Shown here: in pieces, positions 1-9,266 of the stretch | How positions within the stretch are numbered: position 1 is the first letter of the stretch | Layout: every line of letters starts with the position of its first letter | Notes under the pieces: generated by a model | Seen by the model: the letters and a program-made list of their open reading frames with translations, nothing else | What the model was told of the DNA's origin: nothing | The model's database searches: none | Source of the DNA: Oceanobacillus profundus | GTDB lineage: Bacteria > Bacillota > Bacilli > Bacillales > Amphibacillaceae | Reading direction: 5' to 3' | NCBI RefSeq assembly: GCF_003515705.1 | Contig: NZ_QWEH01000002.1 | Span: 124,001-188,000 of the forward strand | DNA: 64,000 nucleotides | Made by a program: the position numbers and the translations under genes

Positions 1-2672
1 AAGCCACAAATGCTGGTCTGGAAGGATTGAGTCTAGGTGGGTGGAATTTCAAAAGTAATGCGACAAAGATGGATGTTGCAAAAGAATATCTACTCACGAA
101 GCTTGCGCTAAGAAAGAAAAAGGAAACGGATTTACTGCAGCTTCCGGTTGTGGAAGATAAACTTGTGCATGCCTTGATGCGCACGTTAATTAATTCAAAT
201 GCACCAACCTACCATTGGAATCAAAACCTAGCCACCATCTTAATGCTGCGTGCACTGCGATTAACATTGAAATACGGAGATATGGATATTACGGCTCTTG
301 TCTACAACAATTATGCTTTGACACTGAGTGCAGGATTTAACGATTATGATAGCAGCTATCGATTTGGCAAATTAGCCATGAAGCATTTGGAAAAGTTTCA
401 GGATAATAGTTTAAAAGCCCGGGTTTACTTTGTATTTGGCAGCTTTGTTAACCATTGGAAGAAACCGATTCGCGAAAGTCTCGTCTATTTAGAGCAGTCA
501 CAGCAGCTTTGTATTGAGTCAGGTAATCTCCATCTTGCTGGAGCTAACAGCTCTTTTATTGCAATTATTCTATTGATAAAAGGTGATCATTTAAACGATG
601 TAAAAAAAGGAATTAAACGGCAGCATGACTTTGCAAAACAAAATGAATATATCATTTCAGATGATTTTTTGGATGAAACCATAGATTGGATTGATGTATT
701 AGCAACTAGGACTGATCCGGTAAACTGGAATTTTCCAGATTTTACAAATGATGTATCTGCAAAAATTGTACATTACACAATCAGACTTCAAATGACATAC
801 CTACTGGATAATGAAGATGCTGCATTGGCTATTATGGAAAAGCTAGAATCGATTGTCGATCGTACACTTATTCTTGTCATTGCCCCTGACTATTATTTTT
901 ATCACGCATTATGGTTAACGCGACTCATGAGAAGAGGAAAGTTGTCGAGAAATCAAGGACGGCAAAAGCTATTTAAAAGACTAAAAAAGATGAAAATGTG
1001 GGCAAAGAACTCCCCAGCTAATTATCGGCATAAATATTTACTATTGGAAGCTGAATGGTTGCACGTAAATAAAAAAGAGCGAGCGATTTATCTTTATAAT
1101 CGTGCCATACGATTTGCGACGGAATCTGGGTTTATACAAGATGTGGCGATTATCAATCACTGTGCAGCAGAATTTTATTTAGCAAAGAATTTATCAAAAT
1201 CGGCAAAACCATATCTCGTTGATGCGTATGTTCATTACTTAAAATGGGGTGCAAAACGAATCGCTCATAATTTAGCTGAAGCTTATCCAATCCTTAATCA
1301 CCAGGAAGGAGAACGTACCTTTAACCTTGAACACCCTCATGAATCGATTGATATGAACACATTATTTAAAACCTCTCGGCTAATTGCTGATGAGGTAATG
1401 TTCGATCAATTAGTAGAAAAATTTATGGATCTAATGGTAATTAATGCTGGTGCCGAACGTGCTTTTCTTTTATTGAAGGAAGATGAATTACTTCAGCTTG
1501 TTGCAAAAAAAAATGTGCAAGATGAGATTACATTATATAAAAAACCAAAACGGGTGGAGATGTTCCGCGATTTTTCAGAAGCGATTGTTCATTACGTTGC
1601 AAATACAAAGGAAGTCGTTGTGTTGGACGATGCTATGAATCAAGGGGAATTTAAGAAAGACCATTTTATTAAGCAAACAGAAGCGAAATCAATTCTTTGT
1701 TTACCAATTGTGTATCATCGTAAGTTGACAGGTATCCTTTATTTAGAGAACAACCAATCCACAAATGTATTTACTAGAGAAAGGGTAGTTTTGTTAACTT
1801 TATTGGCTTCGCAAGTTGCAATTTCTATTGAAAATGCTTATTTGTATGCGAATTTGGAAACCACAGTAGAGGAAAGGACTGCCTTGTTACATGCTGCAAA
1901 TGAAAAATTAAAGAATGCTAATATTTCCCTAGAGCATGCAGAAGCAGAGCGTACTCGATACCTTTCAACTATTTCACATGACTTACGCTCGCCAATCGCT
2001 GCAATTCAAAACTACGTTGATGCCATTTTAGAGGGAATTATTGAAGAGGAACAGCGTACAGAGTACCTTCAAATTGTTAAGAAGCGTGTAACTGCTTTAA
2101 ATGGTCTTATTCAAGATTTGTTTGATTTAGCACAATTTGAATCTGGTAATGTCTCCTTTGCAATGGATGTGATTCCTATTGATAAACTGTTTCTTCATTT
2201 ATGCAGTCAGTTTGAATTAGAGGTTAACATGAAAGGACTAACCTTTAGATCGGAATACTCTGGTCGCATAGGATCGGGCTATCCGCTAGTTGAAGTGGAT
2301 GTACAACGAATCGAGCAAGTCATGGGGAATCTCATATCCAACGCAATGAAGCATTCGGACGAAGGTGAAATAGCATTAAGGCTATCATTAGAGAATACAG
2401 GTGAAGCCGTTATTTCAATTGCGGACGAAGGACGTGGTATTGCAGCCACCGATCTCCCTTATATATTTGATCAATTTTATACAAAAGCAAATGGAAGCAA
2501 AGAGGCAGGGCATGGGCTGGGATTAGTTATTTGCAAGGAAATTATGCAGGCGCATCAAGGAAGAATTTGGGTGGAGAGTGAAGAGGGAAGAGGAACAACA
2601 TTTTATCTCTCTTTAAAGGTATGGGAAGGTTCGGAATCCGAAGAGGAGATGAAGGTGCTACAATTGGAATAG
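1..2672 (+). CDS. GAF-domain sensor histidine kinase, 3' part (5' end outside window)
   Basis: The reading frame is open to the left window edge, so the true start lies upstream; a TTG at 27 is only the first possible start inside the window. The visible part has about 420 residues of helical, TPR-like sequence, then a GAF domain (about 440-600 counted from the TTG), a short coiled coil, a HisKA dimerisation domain with the phospho-acceptor His in SHDLRSP (about residue 651) and an HATPase_c domain with N-box (NLISNAMKHS), DEGRGI and GHGLGL boxes. No membrane segment is visible, so it is probably cytosolic. The helical half resembles the middle of very large Bacillaceae proteins that join a Ser/Thr-kinase-like or AAA/MalT-like ATPase to a GAF-histidine kinase; that link is inference. 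No response-regulator gene follows. Signal unknown. Confidence 0.85.
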   Translation, partial: ATNAGLEGLSLGGWNFKSNATKMDVAKEYLLTKLALRKKKETDLLQLPVVEDKLVHALMRTLINSNAPTYHWNQNLATILMLRALRLTLKYGDMDITALVYNNYALTLSAGFNDYDSSYRFGKLAMKHLEKFQDNSLKARVYFVFGSFVNHWKKPIRESLVYLEQSQQLCIESGNLHLAGANSSFIAIILLIKGDHLNDVKKGIKRQHDFAKQNEYIISDDFLDETIDWIDVLATRTDPVNWNFPDFTNDVSAKIVHYTIRLQMTYLLDNEDAALAIMEKLESIVDRTLILVIAPDYYFYHALWLTRLMRRGKLSRNQGRQKLFKRLKKMKMWAKNSPANYRHKYLLLEAEWLHVNKKERAIYLYNRAIRFATESGFIQDVAIINHCAAEFYLAKNLSKSAKPYLVDAYVHYLKWGAKRIAHNLAEAYPILNHQEGERTFNLEHPHESIDMNTLFKTSRLIADEVMFDQLVEKFMDLMVINAGAERAFLLLKEDELLQLVAKKNVQDEITLYKKPKRVEMFRDFSEAIVHYVANTKEVVVLDDAMNQGEFKKDHFIKQTEAKSILCLPIVYHRKLTGILYLENNQSTNVFTRERVVLLTLLASQVAISIENAYLYANLETTVEERTALLHAANEKLKNANISLEHAEAERTRYLSTISHDLRSPIAAIQNYVDAILEGIIEEEQRTEYLQIVKKRVTALNGLIQDLFDLAQFESGNVSFAMDVIPIDKLFLHLCSQFELEVNMKGLTFRSEYSGRIGSGYPLVEVDVQRIEQVMGNLISNAMKHSDEGEIALRLSLENTGEAVISIADEGRGIAATDLPYIFDQFYTKANGSKEAGHGLGLVICKEIMQAHQGRIWVESEEGRGTTFYLSLKVWEGSESEEEMKVLQLE

Positions 2673-2677
2673 CTGAT

Positions 2678-2720
2678 AAATAAATGCAGTGGTCCTCTAT
2701 GCGACACACTGCATTTATTT
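2678..2720. terminator. bidirectional terminator
   Basis: A 14-bp perfect stem (2678-2691 with 2707-2720) has A/T-rich flanks on both sides. It lies between the converging histidine kinase and S9 peptidase genes and can serve both. Confidence 0.75.
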
Positions 2721-2731
2721 TTGCACCGTAT

Positions 2732-4735
2732 TTATAGATATTTCTCAAACCAATGACAAATTTGATCAAGTCTTGCTATGCGCATGATAGGTTGACCACT
2801 TCTACTTAATTCATGAGTTGCTCCAGGGAAACGAACAAACTTCACTTCCTTACGTAGGTGCTTTAATGTAATAAAAAGCTGTTCACCCTGTTCGATTGGG
2901 CACCGGAAATCACGTTCACCATGCAGTATTAATAATGGTGTTTCGATATTATTTGCGTATTTTAGGGGAGAAATATCCCAAAGTTTGGTTGGATCATCGA
3001 GCAAATTTAAGCCGTGTTCTCCTTTCGTGAAGAAATATCCAATATCACTCACACCATAAAAGCTGAGCCAATTGGAAATCGAACGTTGGGTGACAGCAGC
3101 TTTAAAGCGATTCGTATGACCAACAATCCAGTTTGTCATAAATCCACCATAGCTTCCCCCTGTAACGCCAAGTCTTGTTTCATCGATAAAGCTATAGTTT
3201 TCTAATACATAGTCCACAGCATCCATTAAATCCGAATAATCGCCTTTTCCATAGTTGAATCTAACGGCATCAACAAATTTCTGACCATATCCATGGCTTC
3301 CCCGTGGATTCGTATAAAGAACGACATAGCCTTTTGCTGCTAAAAGCTGCATTTCATGAAAGAAAGTTTGTCCATACATCATATGTGGCCCGCCATGGAT
3401 TTCCAGGATGAATGGATATTTTTTCGTTTCATCAAAGTCATATGGGCATAATAACCATCCCTGGATTTCCAATCCATCTTGTGCTGTAAAGGTAAGTGCT
3501 TCTGGCTCGGAAATCGCTACTTCCTGAAGGAACTTCTCATTCGCATTTGTTAATCGCTCCAACTGTAAATCCTTGTTAAGCTGGTAGAAATTGCACGGAT
3601 TAGTAGGCGTACTAATCCCAAGAATAAAAGACTCGGCTTCTGGGTGATACGTAAAACTAAATACATGATTACTATTTTTATATAGCACGTTTAAGTTTCC
3701 GTCCATTGTTGCTTGATAAAGACCTGTGGCGCCAAAGTCTGTTGCAATGAAAAAGATTCGATTTCCGTCTGCCGACCAGATGGGACCCGTTGTTGCCGCG
3801 CCAAGTCGTGTATCACCTACCATCACATCACCGAGTTGCATGTCCCAATCGTTGCTGAGGGGCGTACGGCTTTTAGTTGTTACATCAATTAGAAACAGTT
3901 TGCTTAACGTTGCAGTGCTGTATTCAAAATCGTGACCAAAGCAGGCAATCTTATTACCGTGAGGGGAAAATTTAGCGTTGTAATAACTACTTTTTCCATT
4001 CGTTAATTTTGTTACTTCTTTTGTCTCCAAATGGAGTGTGAACAAGTCACTAAAACGTTCATAGTCGGCATCCGCATCGAAGTTAGCAGTAAATAAAATG
4101 GTGCTCGCATCTGGAGAACTATCTTGAAAACTGTGATCTGCATCTTTTGTCGTTAATTGTGTGAATGCTTTTGTTTCTAAGCTGTATTGGATAATTTGCG
4201 TTGTTTTATTATCGTGAAACCCGTTTGCATCTGACTTATATTTTAATCGATTGACGACAAGGGGCTGCTTCGCATTATGCTCCTTTTCCTTTTGTCGCTC
4301 TTCCGTTGTCAATTCTTTTTGGCCCTCAATATGATCTCCTTTGTCAAGAGAAGCATGAAAGAAGATGGATCTTCCATCTTTTGACCATAAAGGACTATAG
4401 GCGCCATGCTTAAATGCGGTTAATTGTTTTGCTTCTCCACCAGCTTTGTTTATTAGATAAAGCTGCGAAATACCACTGCGCGTTGATTGGAAGACCGCAA
4501 TTTTTCCATCTGGTGAAAAATGAAGGTTATCGTTTTTAGTATTCTCAAAAGTCCATTGCTTTGCTTCAGTTTCGTCAAATTGTTGAAAATAAAGCTGTGA
4601 TTGATACTTGTTTTCTTCATTAATTGTTGTGGAAACATATGTAAATGCTTTTCCATCAGGTGTATATTGTGGATCGCTGTATACTTCGATCTTTTTTAGG
4701 TCTTCTGATTTAATCGATCGTTTGGTATGAACCAT
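2732..4735 (-). CDS. S9 family prolyl-oligopeptidase-type peptidase (YuxL-like)
   Basis: A 667-residue protein with an N-terminal WD40/TolB-like beta-propeller (repeats of the type FSPDGKIA, WSKDGRS, FSPHGNK) and a C-terminal alpha/beta-hydrolase domain. The catalytic triad is visible as Ser528 in GGSYGG, Asp609 in GERDFRCP and His641 in GATHELSR. S9C enzymes of this type release acyl-amino acids or short peptides in the cytosol; no signal peptide is seen. I chose the ATG at 4735 because AGGGGGAA lies just upstream; an in-frame start 23 codons earlier runs through a long hairpin and has no ribosome site. Monocistronic between two terminators. Substrate unknown. Confidence 0.88.
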   Translation of the reverse strand: MVHTKRSIKSEDLKKIEVYSDPQYTPDGKAFTYVSTTINEENKYQSQLYFQQFDETEAKQWTFENTKNDNLHFSPDGKIAVFQSTRSGISQLYLINKAGGEAKQLTAFKHGAYSPLWSKDGRSIFFHASLDKGDHIEGQKELTTEERQKEKEHNAKQPLVVNRLKYKSDANGFHDNKTTQIIQYSLETKAFTQLTTKDADHSFQDSSPDASTILFTANFDADADYERFSDLFTLHLETKEVTKLTNGKSSYYNAKFSPHGNKIACFGHDFEYSTATLSKLFLIDVTTKSRTPLSNDWDMQLGDVMVGDTRLGAATTGPIWSADGNRIFFIATDFGATGLYQATMDGNLNVLYKNSNHVFSFTYHPEAESFILGISTPTNPCNFYQLNKDLQLERLTNANEKFLQEVAISEPEALTFTAQDGLEIQGWLLCPYDFDETKKYPFILEIHGGPHMMYGQTFFHEMQLLAAKGYVVLYTNPRGSHGYGQKFVDAVRFNYGKGDYSDLMDAVDYVLENYSFIDETRLGVTGGSYGGFMTNWIVGHTNRFKAAVTQRSISNWLSFYGVSDIGYFFTKGEHGLNLLDDPTKLWDISPLKYANNIETPLLILHGERDFRCPIEQGEQLFITLKHLRKEVKFVRFPGATHELSRSGQPIMRIARLDQICHWFEKYL

Positions 4736-4760
4736 AGAATTTCCCCCTAATTTAAAATTG

Positions 4761-4796
4761 TCATTCAAAGAGGAGAGAATGCTCCTCTTTGAATGA
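4761..4796. promoter_or_regulatory. 15-bp perfect inverted repeat in the S9 peptidase 5' region
   Basis: Arms 4761-4775 and 4782-4796 are exactly complementary around a 6-nt loop. It lies 26 nt upstream of the peptidase start codon. It could be an operator or a leader hairpin; on the plus strand it is followed by ATTTT, so a terminator reading the other way is also possible. Confidence 0.5.
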
Positions 4797-4913
4797 ATTT
4801 TCACTTTATAAGAACTGTCTATTAGTTTAAACTATTTCGTGTTACGAATCAATTAGGAAATTCGGCGAATGAAGGTGACTATAAATGTGATGTATACTTA
4901 TCATACATACGAA

Positions 4914-4937
4914 AAGTGACCCGAATCCGGGTCACTT
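4914..4937 (-). terminator. terminator of dat
   Basis: A 9-bp stem (AAGTGACCC with GGGTCACTT) is followed on the minus strand by a U-rich tract. It sits just behind the dat stop codon at 4943. Confidence 0.7.
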
Positions 4938-4942
4938 ATGCA

Positions 4943-5818
4943 TTAAACTGTATGTTTTGTATTGTTTTCTTGTATCTTAGCATCCGTCTCATAAGCTTCT
5001 TGTAATTGCCGCGTTATCTTTCCTGGCTTTCCATCAGCAATGTCCAGATTATCTACTTTTACAATTGGTGTAATCTCAGAAGTGCTGCTTGAAAGAAAAA
5101 GTTCATCAGCGAGACTAATTTCTTCCACTTCAAAGCTTTCCTCAATGAAGGGAATATTTAATTCACCAGCAAATCTCTCAACTGCCATTCTTACACAGCC
5201 ATGGAGAATATTTTTGGTAGCAGGGTGTGTATAGATCGTTCCGTCCTTTACCAAATATACATTTGAAGAACTGCATTCGGTTACCAGTCCATCCTTATGG
5301 AGAATCGCTTCATAGCAGTTATTTTCCTTAGCAGCTTGCTTTGCTAATACATTCGGTAATAAATTTAAACTTTTGATGTAACAGTATTCCCATCGAATAT
5401 CTCTTTGTGTAATTGTTTGAACACCATTTTGTAATAACTCCAAATTTCTCGGCTGGTCTCCTACATATGCATAGATATTAGGTAGAACATCAGCAGGAAA
5501 AATATGATCACGTGGGGCAGATCCACGTGTTACTTGTAAGTATACCTTACCATCTGTAGTCATTTTATTTCGTTCAAGCAATTCTAGTAACAAATGTGTT
5601 ATTTCTTCTTTATTGAATGGTAATTTTATTTTAATTGCTTCAGCAGATCGAAATAAGCGATCCACATGCTCATCGAGTAAATAGTAAGTTCCGTGATAGA
5701 TTCGAATTACTTCATATATTCCATCCCCGAATTGAAGTCCACGCTCTTCAAATGGATAATGTAAATTATCACGGTGTGTAAACTGGGATTGTGTCATTAT
5801 AATAGGATAAACAGACAT
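4943..5818 (-). CDS. dat: D-amino-acid (D-alanine) aminotransferase
   Basis: A 291-residue fold-type IV PLP aminotransferase. It swaps amino groups between D-alanine or other D-amino acids and 2-oxo acids, giving D-glutamate for peptidoglycan. The PLP lysine is K149 in YIKSLNLLPN, the motif typical of Bacillus D-AAT; ERGLQFGDGIYE near the N-terminus and the PLP-phosphate-binding SSSNVY also fit. The ATG at 5818 follows an AAAGGGG site about 10 nt upstream. Branched-chain aminotransferase and ADC lyase are related, but the N-terminal motif favours Dat. The gene stands alone on the minus strand with a structured leader. Confidence 0.9.
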   Translation of the reverse strand: MSVYPIIMTQSQFTHRDNLHYPFEERGLQFGDGIYEVIRIYHGTYYLLDEHVDRLFRSAEAIKIKLPFNKEEITHLLLELLERNKMTTDGKVYLQVTRGSAPRDHIFPADVLPNIYAYVGDQPRNLELLQNGVQTITQRDIRWEYCYIKSLNLLPNVLAKQAAKENNCYEAILHKDGLVTECSSSNVYLVKDGTIYTHPATKNILHGCVRMAVERFAGELNIPFIEESFEVEEISLADELFLSSSTSEITPIVKVDNLDIADGKPGKITRQLQEAYETDAKIQENNTKHTV

Positions 5819-5819
5819 A

Positions 5820-5945
5820 CATAAAAGCCCCTTTCTCTTAGTACGGGTTCAAGAAGGGCAGAGGACTAAAATGTTTCCTGTCACATACCTTTTGAACATC
5901 CGTTTTTAAAAGCCTATTCCTAGTTTATAGCCTCTATCCTCTAAA
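5820..5945 (-). promoter_or_regulatory. dat: structured 5' leader of dat, possible riboswitch or translational switch
   Basis: Read on the minus strand, AGAGGA (5942-5937) pairs with UCCUCU (5865-5860), closing a domain with inner hairpins (CUUUU...AAAAGG and AAC...GUU). Directly after the closing helix, CCCUUCUU can fold back on AAGAGAAAGGGG, which contains the dat ribosome site. This is the layout of an expression platform that hides the Shine-Dalgarno sequence. The opening AGGAUAGAGGC recalls the start of lysine riboswitches, but the core of that family is not visible, so I do not assign a ligand. Confidence 0.4.
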
Positions 5946-6047
5946 GTAAATAATGAATTATTAGAAATTATTTAATAAAGTTTCGTCTTTATAGCAAGGG
6001 TTTCTCTTGTCAATTAAATTTTTTGTAAAGAAATGTTGAAATTACTA

Positions 6048-6076
6048 TTGATTTGTTAAGAAGAGGTTGTTATAAT
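6048..6076 (+). promoter_or_regulatory. promoter of tRNA-Gly
   Basis: TTGATT (6048-6053), a 17-bp spacer and TATAAT (6071-6076) lie 33 nt upstream of the tRNA. Confidence 0.7.
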
Positions 6077-6108
6077 ATTATCTGTTAGCGAAAAATGAAT
6101 AATGATTT

Positions 6109-6182
6109 GCGGGTGTAGTTTAGTGGTAAAACCTCAGCCTTCCAAGCTGATGATGAGGGTTCGATTCCCTTCACCCGCTCCA
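6109..6182 (+). tRNA. tRNA-Gly (anticodon TCC)
   Basis: A 74-nt cloverleaf: acceptor GCGGGTG/CACCCGC, D-arm, anticodon stem TCAGC/GCTGA with loop CTTCCAA giving anticodon TCC, T-arm GAGGGTTCGATTCCCTT, and an encoded CCA end. It reads GGA and GGG codons. It is a single tRNA gene with its own promoter and terminator. Confidence 0.95.
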
Positions 6183-6193
6183 TACATATGTGA

Positions 6194-6240
6194 TAACGCA
6201 GTGTTTCGTAAAAGTAGGATTACGAAGCGTTGCGTTTTTA
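6194..6240 (+). terminator. terminator after tRNA-Gly
   Basis: AACGCAGTGTTTCGTA pairs (with G-U pairs and one or two mismatches) with TACGAAGCGTTGCGTT, followed by TTTT. Confidence 0.65.
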
Positions 6241-6335
6241 ATTTTCACGATATTTCCAACATCTTCATACTTGAATTTATCATTTTTTAAGTAGTATTCT
6301 ATAGGAAATTAATATTTAAATGATGAGGGATCACG

Positions 6336-8039
6336 ATGAAAAACTTGCTTCAGCAACTAAGGCAACTGGATAATAAGAGCTATAAAGGTTATAAAAGCAT
6401 TCAAGGTCATTATCAATTTGACGACTATGACTTATATATAGATTATGTACAAGGAGATCCATTTGCGACACCGTCCAAGATTCGGGTTGTTATATCAGGG
6501 GATAGACGTTCGATTCGTCCGGAATGGCTGCAAACCCGAACTCGAAAAGTAGCTGTAGAGGATGCAATTGCACGAGTTGTAGGGAAGGAAACGGATAGAC
6601 AGTCTTTTTCCGTGAAAGGTTCAGGGAAAAGCGGTATGATTTTCTTTGATCGCCCTGGACAGGAAGTTTTAGAACGGACGGCATTGCAAATTAGTCCAAA
6701 GGCGATAACAATTTGTATTTCTGTTGGTCTACCCGCTAATGGTCGACGCATTAATGCAAGAGAAGCCGAGAAGCTCTTTACGGCAGCAATTCCATCTATT
6801 ATAAAAAATTCTATATTTAAAATAACAAATAGCGAAATAGAGACGGCGATAAAGCTGGCTGATCAGCAGGAAGCAATTCTTAATGAAATGAAGCGGCAAA
6901 ATTGGATTGCTTTTATTGCGAATGGGTCCATACTTCCGCGGGAAAGCGGCATTCGGAATACACCGTTTAAACATGCTGTGCCGTTTCAAAGTCCGAAAGC
7001 GTCTGAGGTTTCTATAACAATTCCACACCAAGCACATCCGCTAAAAGGAATGGCGATTAAAAAGGGGATTACATTAATAGTTGGTGGAGGATATCATGGT
7101 AAAAGCACCTTGTTAAAGGCTATTGAACGCGGTGTGTATTTTCACCAAAAAGGTGACGGGCGGGAATATGTATTAACAGATCCAGATGCAGTGAAGATCC
7201 GTGCTGAGGATGGAAGACAGGTTACTGCTGTCAATATTTCCTCCTTTATTAATAACTTACCAAATGCACAAGATACAGCATGCTTTTCTACAGAAAATGC
7301 AAGCGGCAGTACCTCGCAGGCGGCTAATGTGATGGAGGCATTGGAGGCTGGGGCAAAAACACTGCTGATTGATGAAGATACAAGTGCAACAAATTTTATG
7401 ATTCGTGATTATCGTATGCAACAGCTTGTTAGCCAAAATAAGGAACCAATTACACCATTTATTGATCGAATTAAACAGCTTTCTAATCAATTTGGCATTT
7501 CTACGATTCTTGTTATGGGAGGATCAGGTGATTATTTCTCAGTAGCAGATTCAGTTGTAATGATGGATGAATATATCCCTTATGATGTAACAGATCAAGC
7601 GCGTGTGATTATAGAGAAGCATCCAATAGAACGTCAGGTACGTGCACAATCAGGTTTTAATGAAACAACCAATCGTTATTTTCAGCCTGAATCGTTAAAA
7701 CTTGAAAAGGCAAATCGAATGAAAATACAAGCCAAAGGACTGTATCAAATTGTAATGGGGAAGACACCAATTACCTTTGATTATACAGAACAATTAATTG
7801 ATTTATCGCAGACTCGTATGATTGCTGAAATAATACATTATTTGGCGCGTACAAATGACTTTAAGCATAAATCATTACATGAAATGCTCGATGAGATAGA
7901 ACGTCAGTTGGATGCTGTTGGTTTGGCTTCATTCACTGTATTTAAAAATCAGCATCCAGGGGATCTTGCACGTCCTCGCAGACACGAAATTGCGGCTGTG
8001 TTAAACCGGATGCGAACAGCAATTGTAAAACAAAAGTAG
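6336..8039 (+). CDS. ABC_ATPase-family P-loop protein
   Basis: A 567-residue protein of the Pfam ABC_ATPase family (predicted ATPases of the ABC class, PF09818-type). A P-loop GGGYHGKST lies near residue 250 and a Walker-B-like TLLIDEDTSATNF follows, where the family has its Asp-Glu pair. There is no membrane segment and no partner permease. The family is widespread but its role is not established, so no function is assigned. Start ATG with GAGGGA upstream. Sixteen nucleotides separate its stop from queG, so the two are probably co-transcribed. Confidence 0.85.
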   Translation: MKNLLQQLRQLDNKSYKGYKSIQGHYQFDDYDLYIDYVQGDPFATPSKIRVVISGDRRSIRPEWLQTRTRKVAVEDAIARVVGKETDRQSFSVKGSGKSGMIFFDRPGQEVLERTALQISPKAITICISVGLPANGRRINAREAEKLFTAAIPSIIKNSIFKITNSEIETAIKLADQQEAILNEMKRQNWIAFIANGSILPRESGIRNTPFKHAVPFQSPKASEVSITIPHQAHPLKGMAIKKGITLIVGGGYHGKSTLLKAIERGVYFHQKGDGREYVLTDPDAVKIRAEDGRQVTAVNISSFINNLPNAQDTACFSTENASGSTSQAANVMEALEAGAKTLLIDEDTSATNFMIRDYRMQQLVSQNKEPITPFIDRIKQLSNQFGISTILVMGGSGDYFSVADSVVMMDEYIPYDVTDQARVIIEKHPIERQVRAQSGFNETTNRYFQPESLKLEKANRMKIQAKGLYQIVMGKTPITFDYTEQLIDLSQTRMIAEIIHYLARTNDFKHKSLHEMLDEIERQLDAVGLASFTVFKNQHPGDLARPRRHEIAAVLNRMRTAIVKQK

Positions 8040-8055
8040 AAGGGAGGTTGTTCAG

Positions 8056-9192
8056 ATGCGAACAGAGCAATTGAAACAGGAGATTATTGATTATGCGAAG
8101 GAGATTGGAATAGACAAAATTGGTTTTGCCTCAGCAGATGTATTTGGGGAGCTGAGAGAGCGATTAAGAAGACAGCAGGAATCGAACTTTCAATCAGGCT
8201 TCGAAAAAGGAAGTCTAGAAGAACGCACAGAACCACAACGTCTATTACCAGAAGCGCAGTCAATCATTTCCATTGCGATTGCCTACCCTTCTCGTATGAA
8301 AGACGCGCCAAGAAGTACAAAAGAGGAAAGGCGTGGATTGTTTGCCCGCGCCTCTTGGGGAATTGATTACCACGTTGTCTTGCGTGACCGTTTAGAAAAG
8401 CTCGCAGCTTTTATCCAGGAAAAGGTTCCAGAGGTTAGCAATAAAGTAATGGTCGATACCGGTGAACTTTCAGACCGTGCTGTTGCAGAAAGAGCTGGAA
8501 TCGGATTTAGTGGAAAGAACACATCGATTATTACACCCGAATTTGGTTCGTTTGTCTATTTAGGTGAAATGATAACCAATATTCCATTTGTTCCAGATGA
8601 CCCGATCGAGGATAGCTGTGGTGATTGCACGAAATGCATGGACGCGTGTCCTACCGGTGCACTTGTTGAAGGTGGTAGATTAAACGCACAGCGCTGCATT
8701 GCATTTTTAACTCAGACAAAGGATTTCTTGCCCGACGAATTTCGAACAAAGCTAGGAAATCGCCTATACGGATGCGATACCTGTCAGCAAGTTTGCCCAA
8801 GGAATAAAGGAATTGATTCTCATATCCATCCTGAATTTGAACCGGAGCATGATTTGGCAAAACCCAAGCTTGAGCCAATGCTGCGGATTTCCAATCGTTC
8901 ATTTAAAGAAAAATTTGGTCACATGTCCGGTTCGTGGCGAGGGAAGAAACCATTGCAGCGAAACGCGTTAATCGCACTTGGTCATTATAAAGATAAAACA
9001 GCGATCCCGGAAATGATTAGTGTAATGAAAGAAGATCCTCGTCCGGTGATTCGCGGTACTGCAGCCTGGGCTCTTGGGAAAATAGGAACTGTGGAAGCAT
9101 TCCGGGCAATTGAGGCTGCTATGGAAAATGAAAAAGACGACCAAGTACTATTTGAAATGGAAAAAGGTTTAGAATTCAAGTATAAATCATGA
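8056..9192 (+). CDS. queG: epoxyqueuosine reductase
   Basis: A 378-residue cobalamin- and iron-sulfur-dependent enzyme that reduces epoxyqueuosine to queuosine in tRNA, the last step of queuosine synthesis. Two [4Fe-4S] motifs are visible: CGDCTKCMDACP starting at C188, and CDTCQQVCP at C240. The N-terminal half carries the DUF1730/QueG core and the C-terminal end a HEAT-like repeat (TAAWALGKIGT). AAGGGAGG lies before the ATG. The preQ1-controlled queDE genes lie about 42 kb away in this window. Confidence 0.95.
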   Translation: MRTEQLKQEIIDYAKEIGIDKIGFASADVFGELRERLRRQQESNFQSGFEKGSLEERTEPQRLLPEAQSIISIAIAYPSRMKDAPRSTKEERRGLFARASWGIDYHVVLRDRLEKLAAFIQEKVPEVSNKVMVDTGELSDRAVAERAGIGFSGKNTSIITPEFGSFVYLGEMITNIPFVPDDPIEDSCGDCTKCMDACPTGALVEGGRLNAQRCIAFLTQTKDFLPDEFRTKLGNRLYGCDTCQQVCPRNKGIDSHIHPEFEPEHDLAKPKLEPMLRISNRSFKEKFGHMSGSWRGKKPLQRNALIALGHYKDKTAIPEMISVMKEDPRPVIRGTAAWALGKIGTVEAFRAIEAAMENEKDDQVLFEMEKGLEFKYKS

Positions 9193-9232
9193 ATTAAATA
9201 ATATTTTGTCATTGAAAGATTATGCCAAGCTT

Positions 9233-9266
9233 CCCCTCCATATACTTTTTGTGGAGGGGATTTTTT
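9233..9266 (+). terminator. terminator of queG that contains the next gene's ribosome site
   Basis: CCCCTCCA (9233-9240) pairs with TGGAGGGG (9252-9259), followed by ATTTTTT. The 3' arm GGAGGGG is also the only ribosome site for the amidase ATG at 9267, so one element ends the queG transcript and can hide the start signal of the next gene. Confidence 0.65.
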
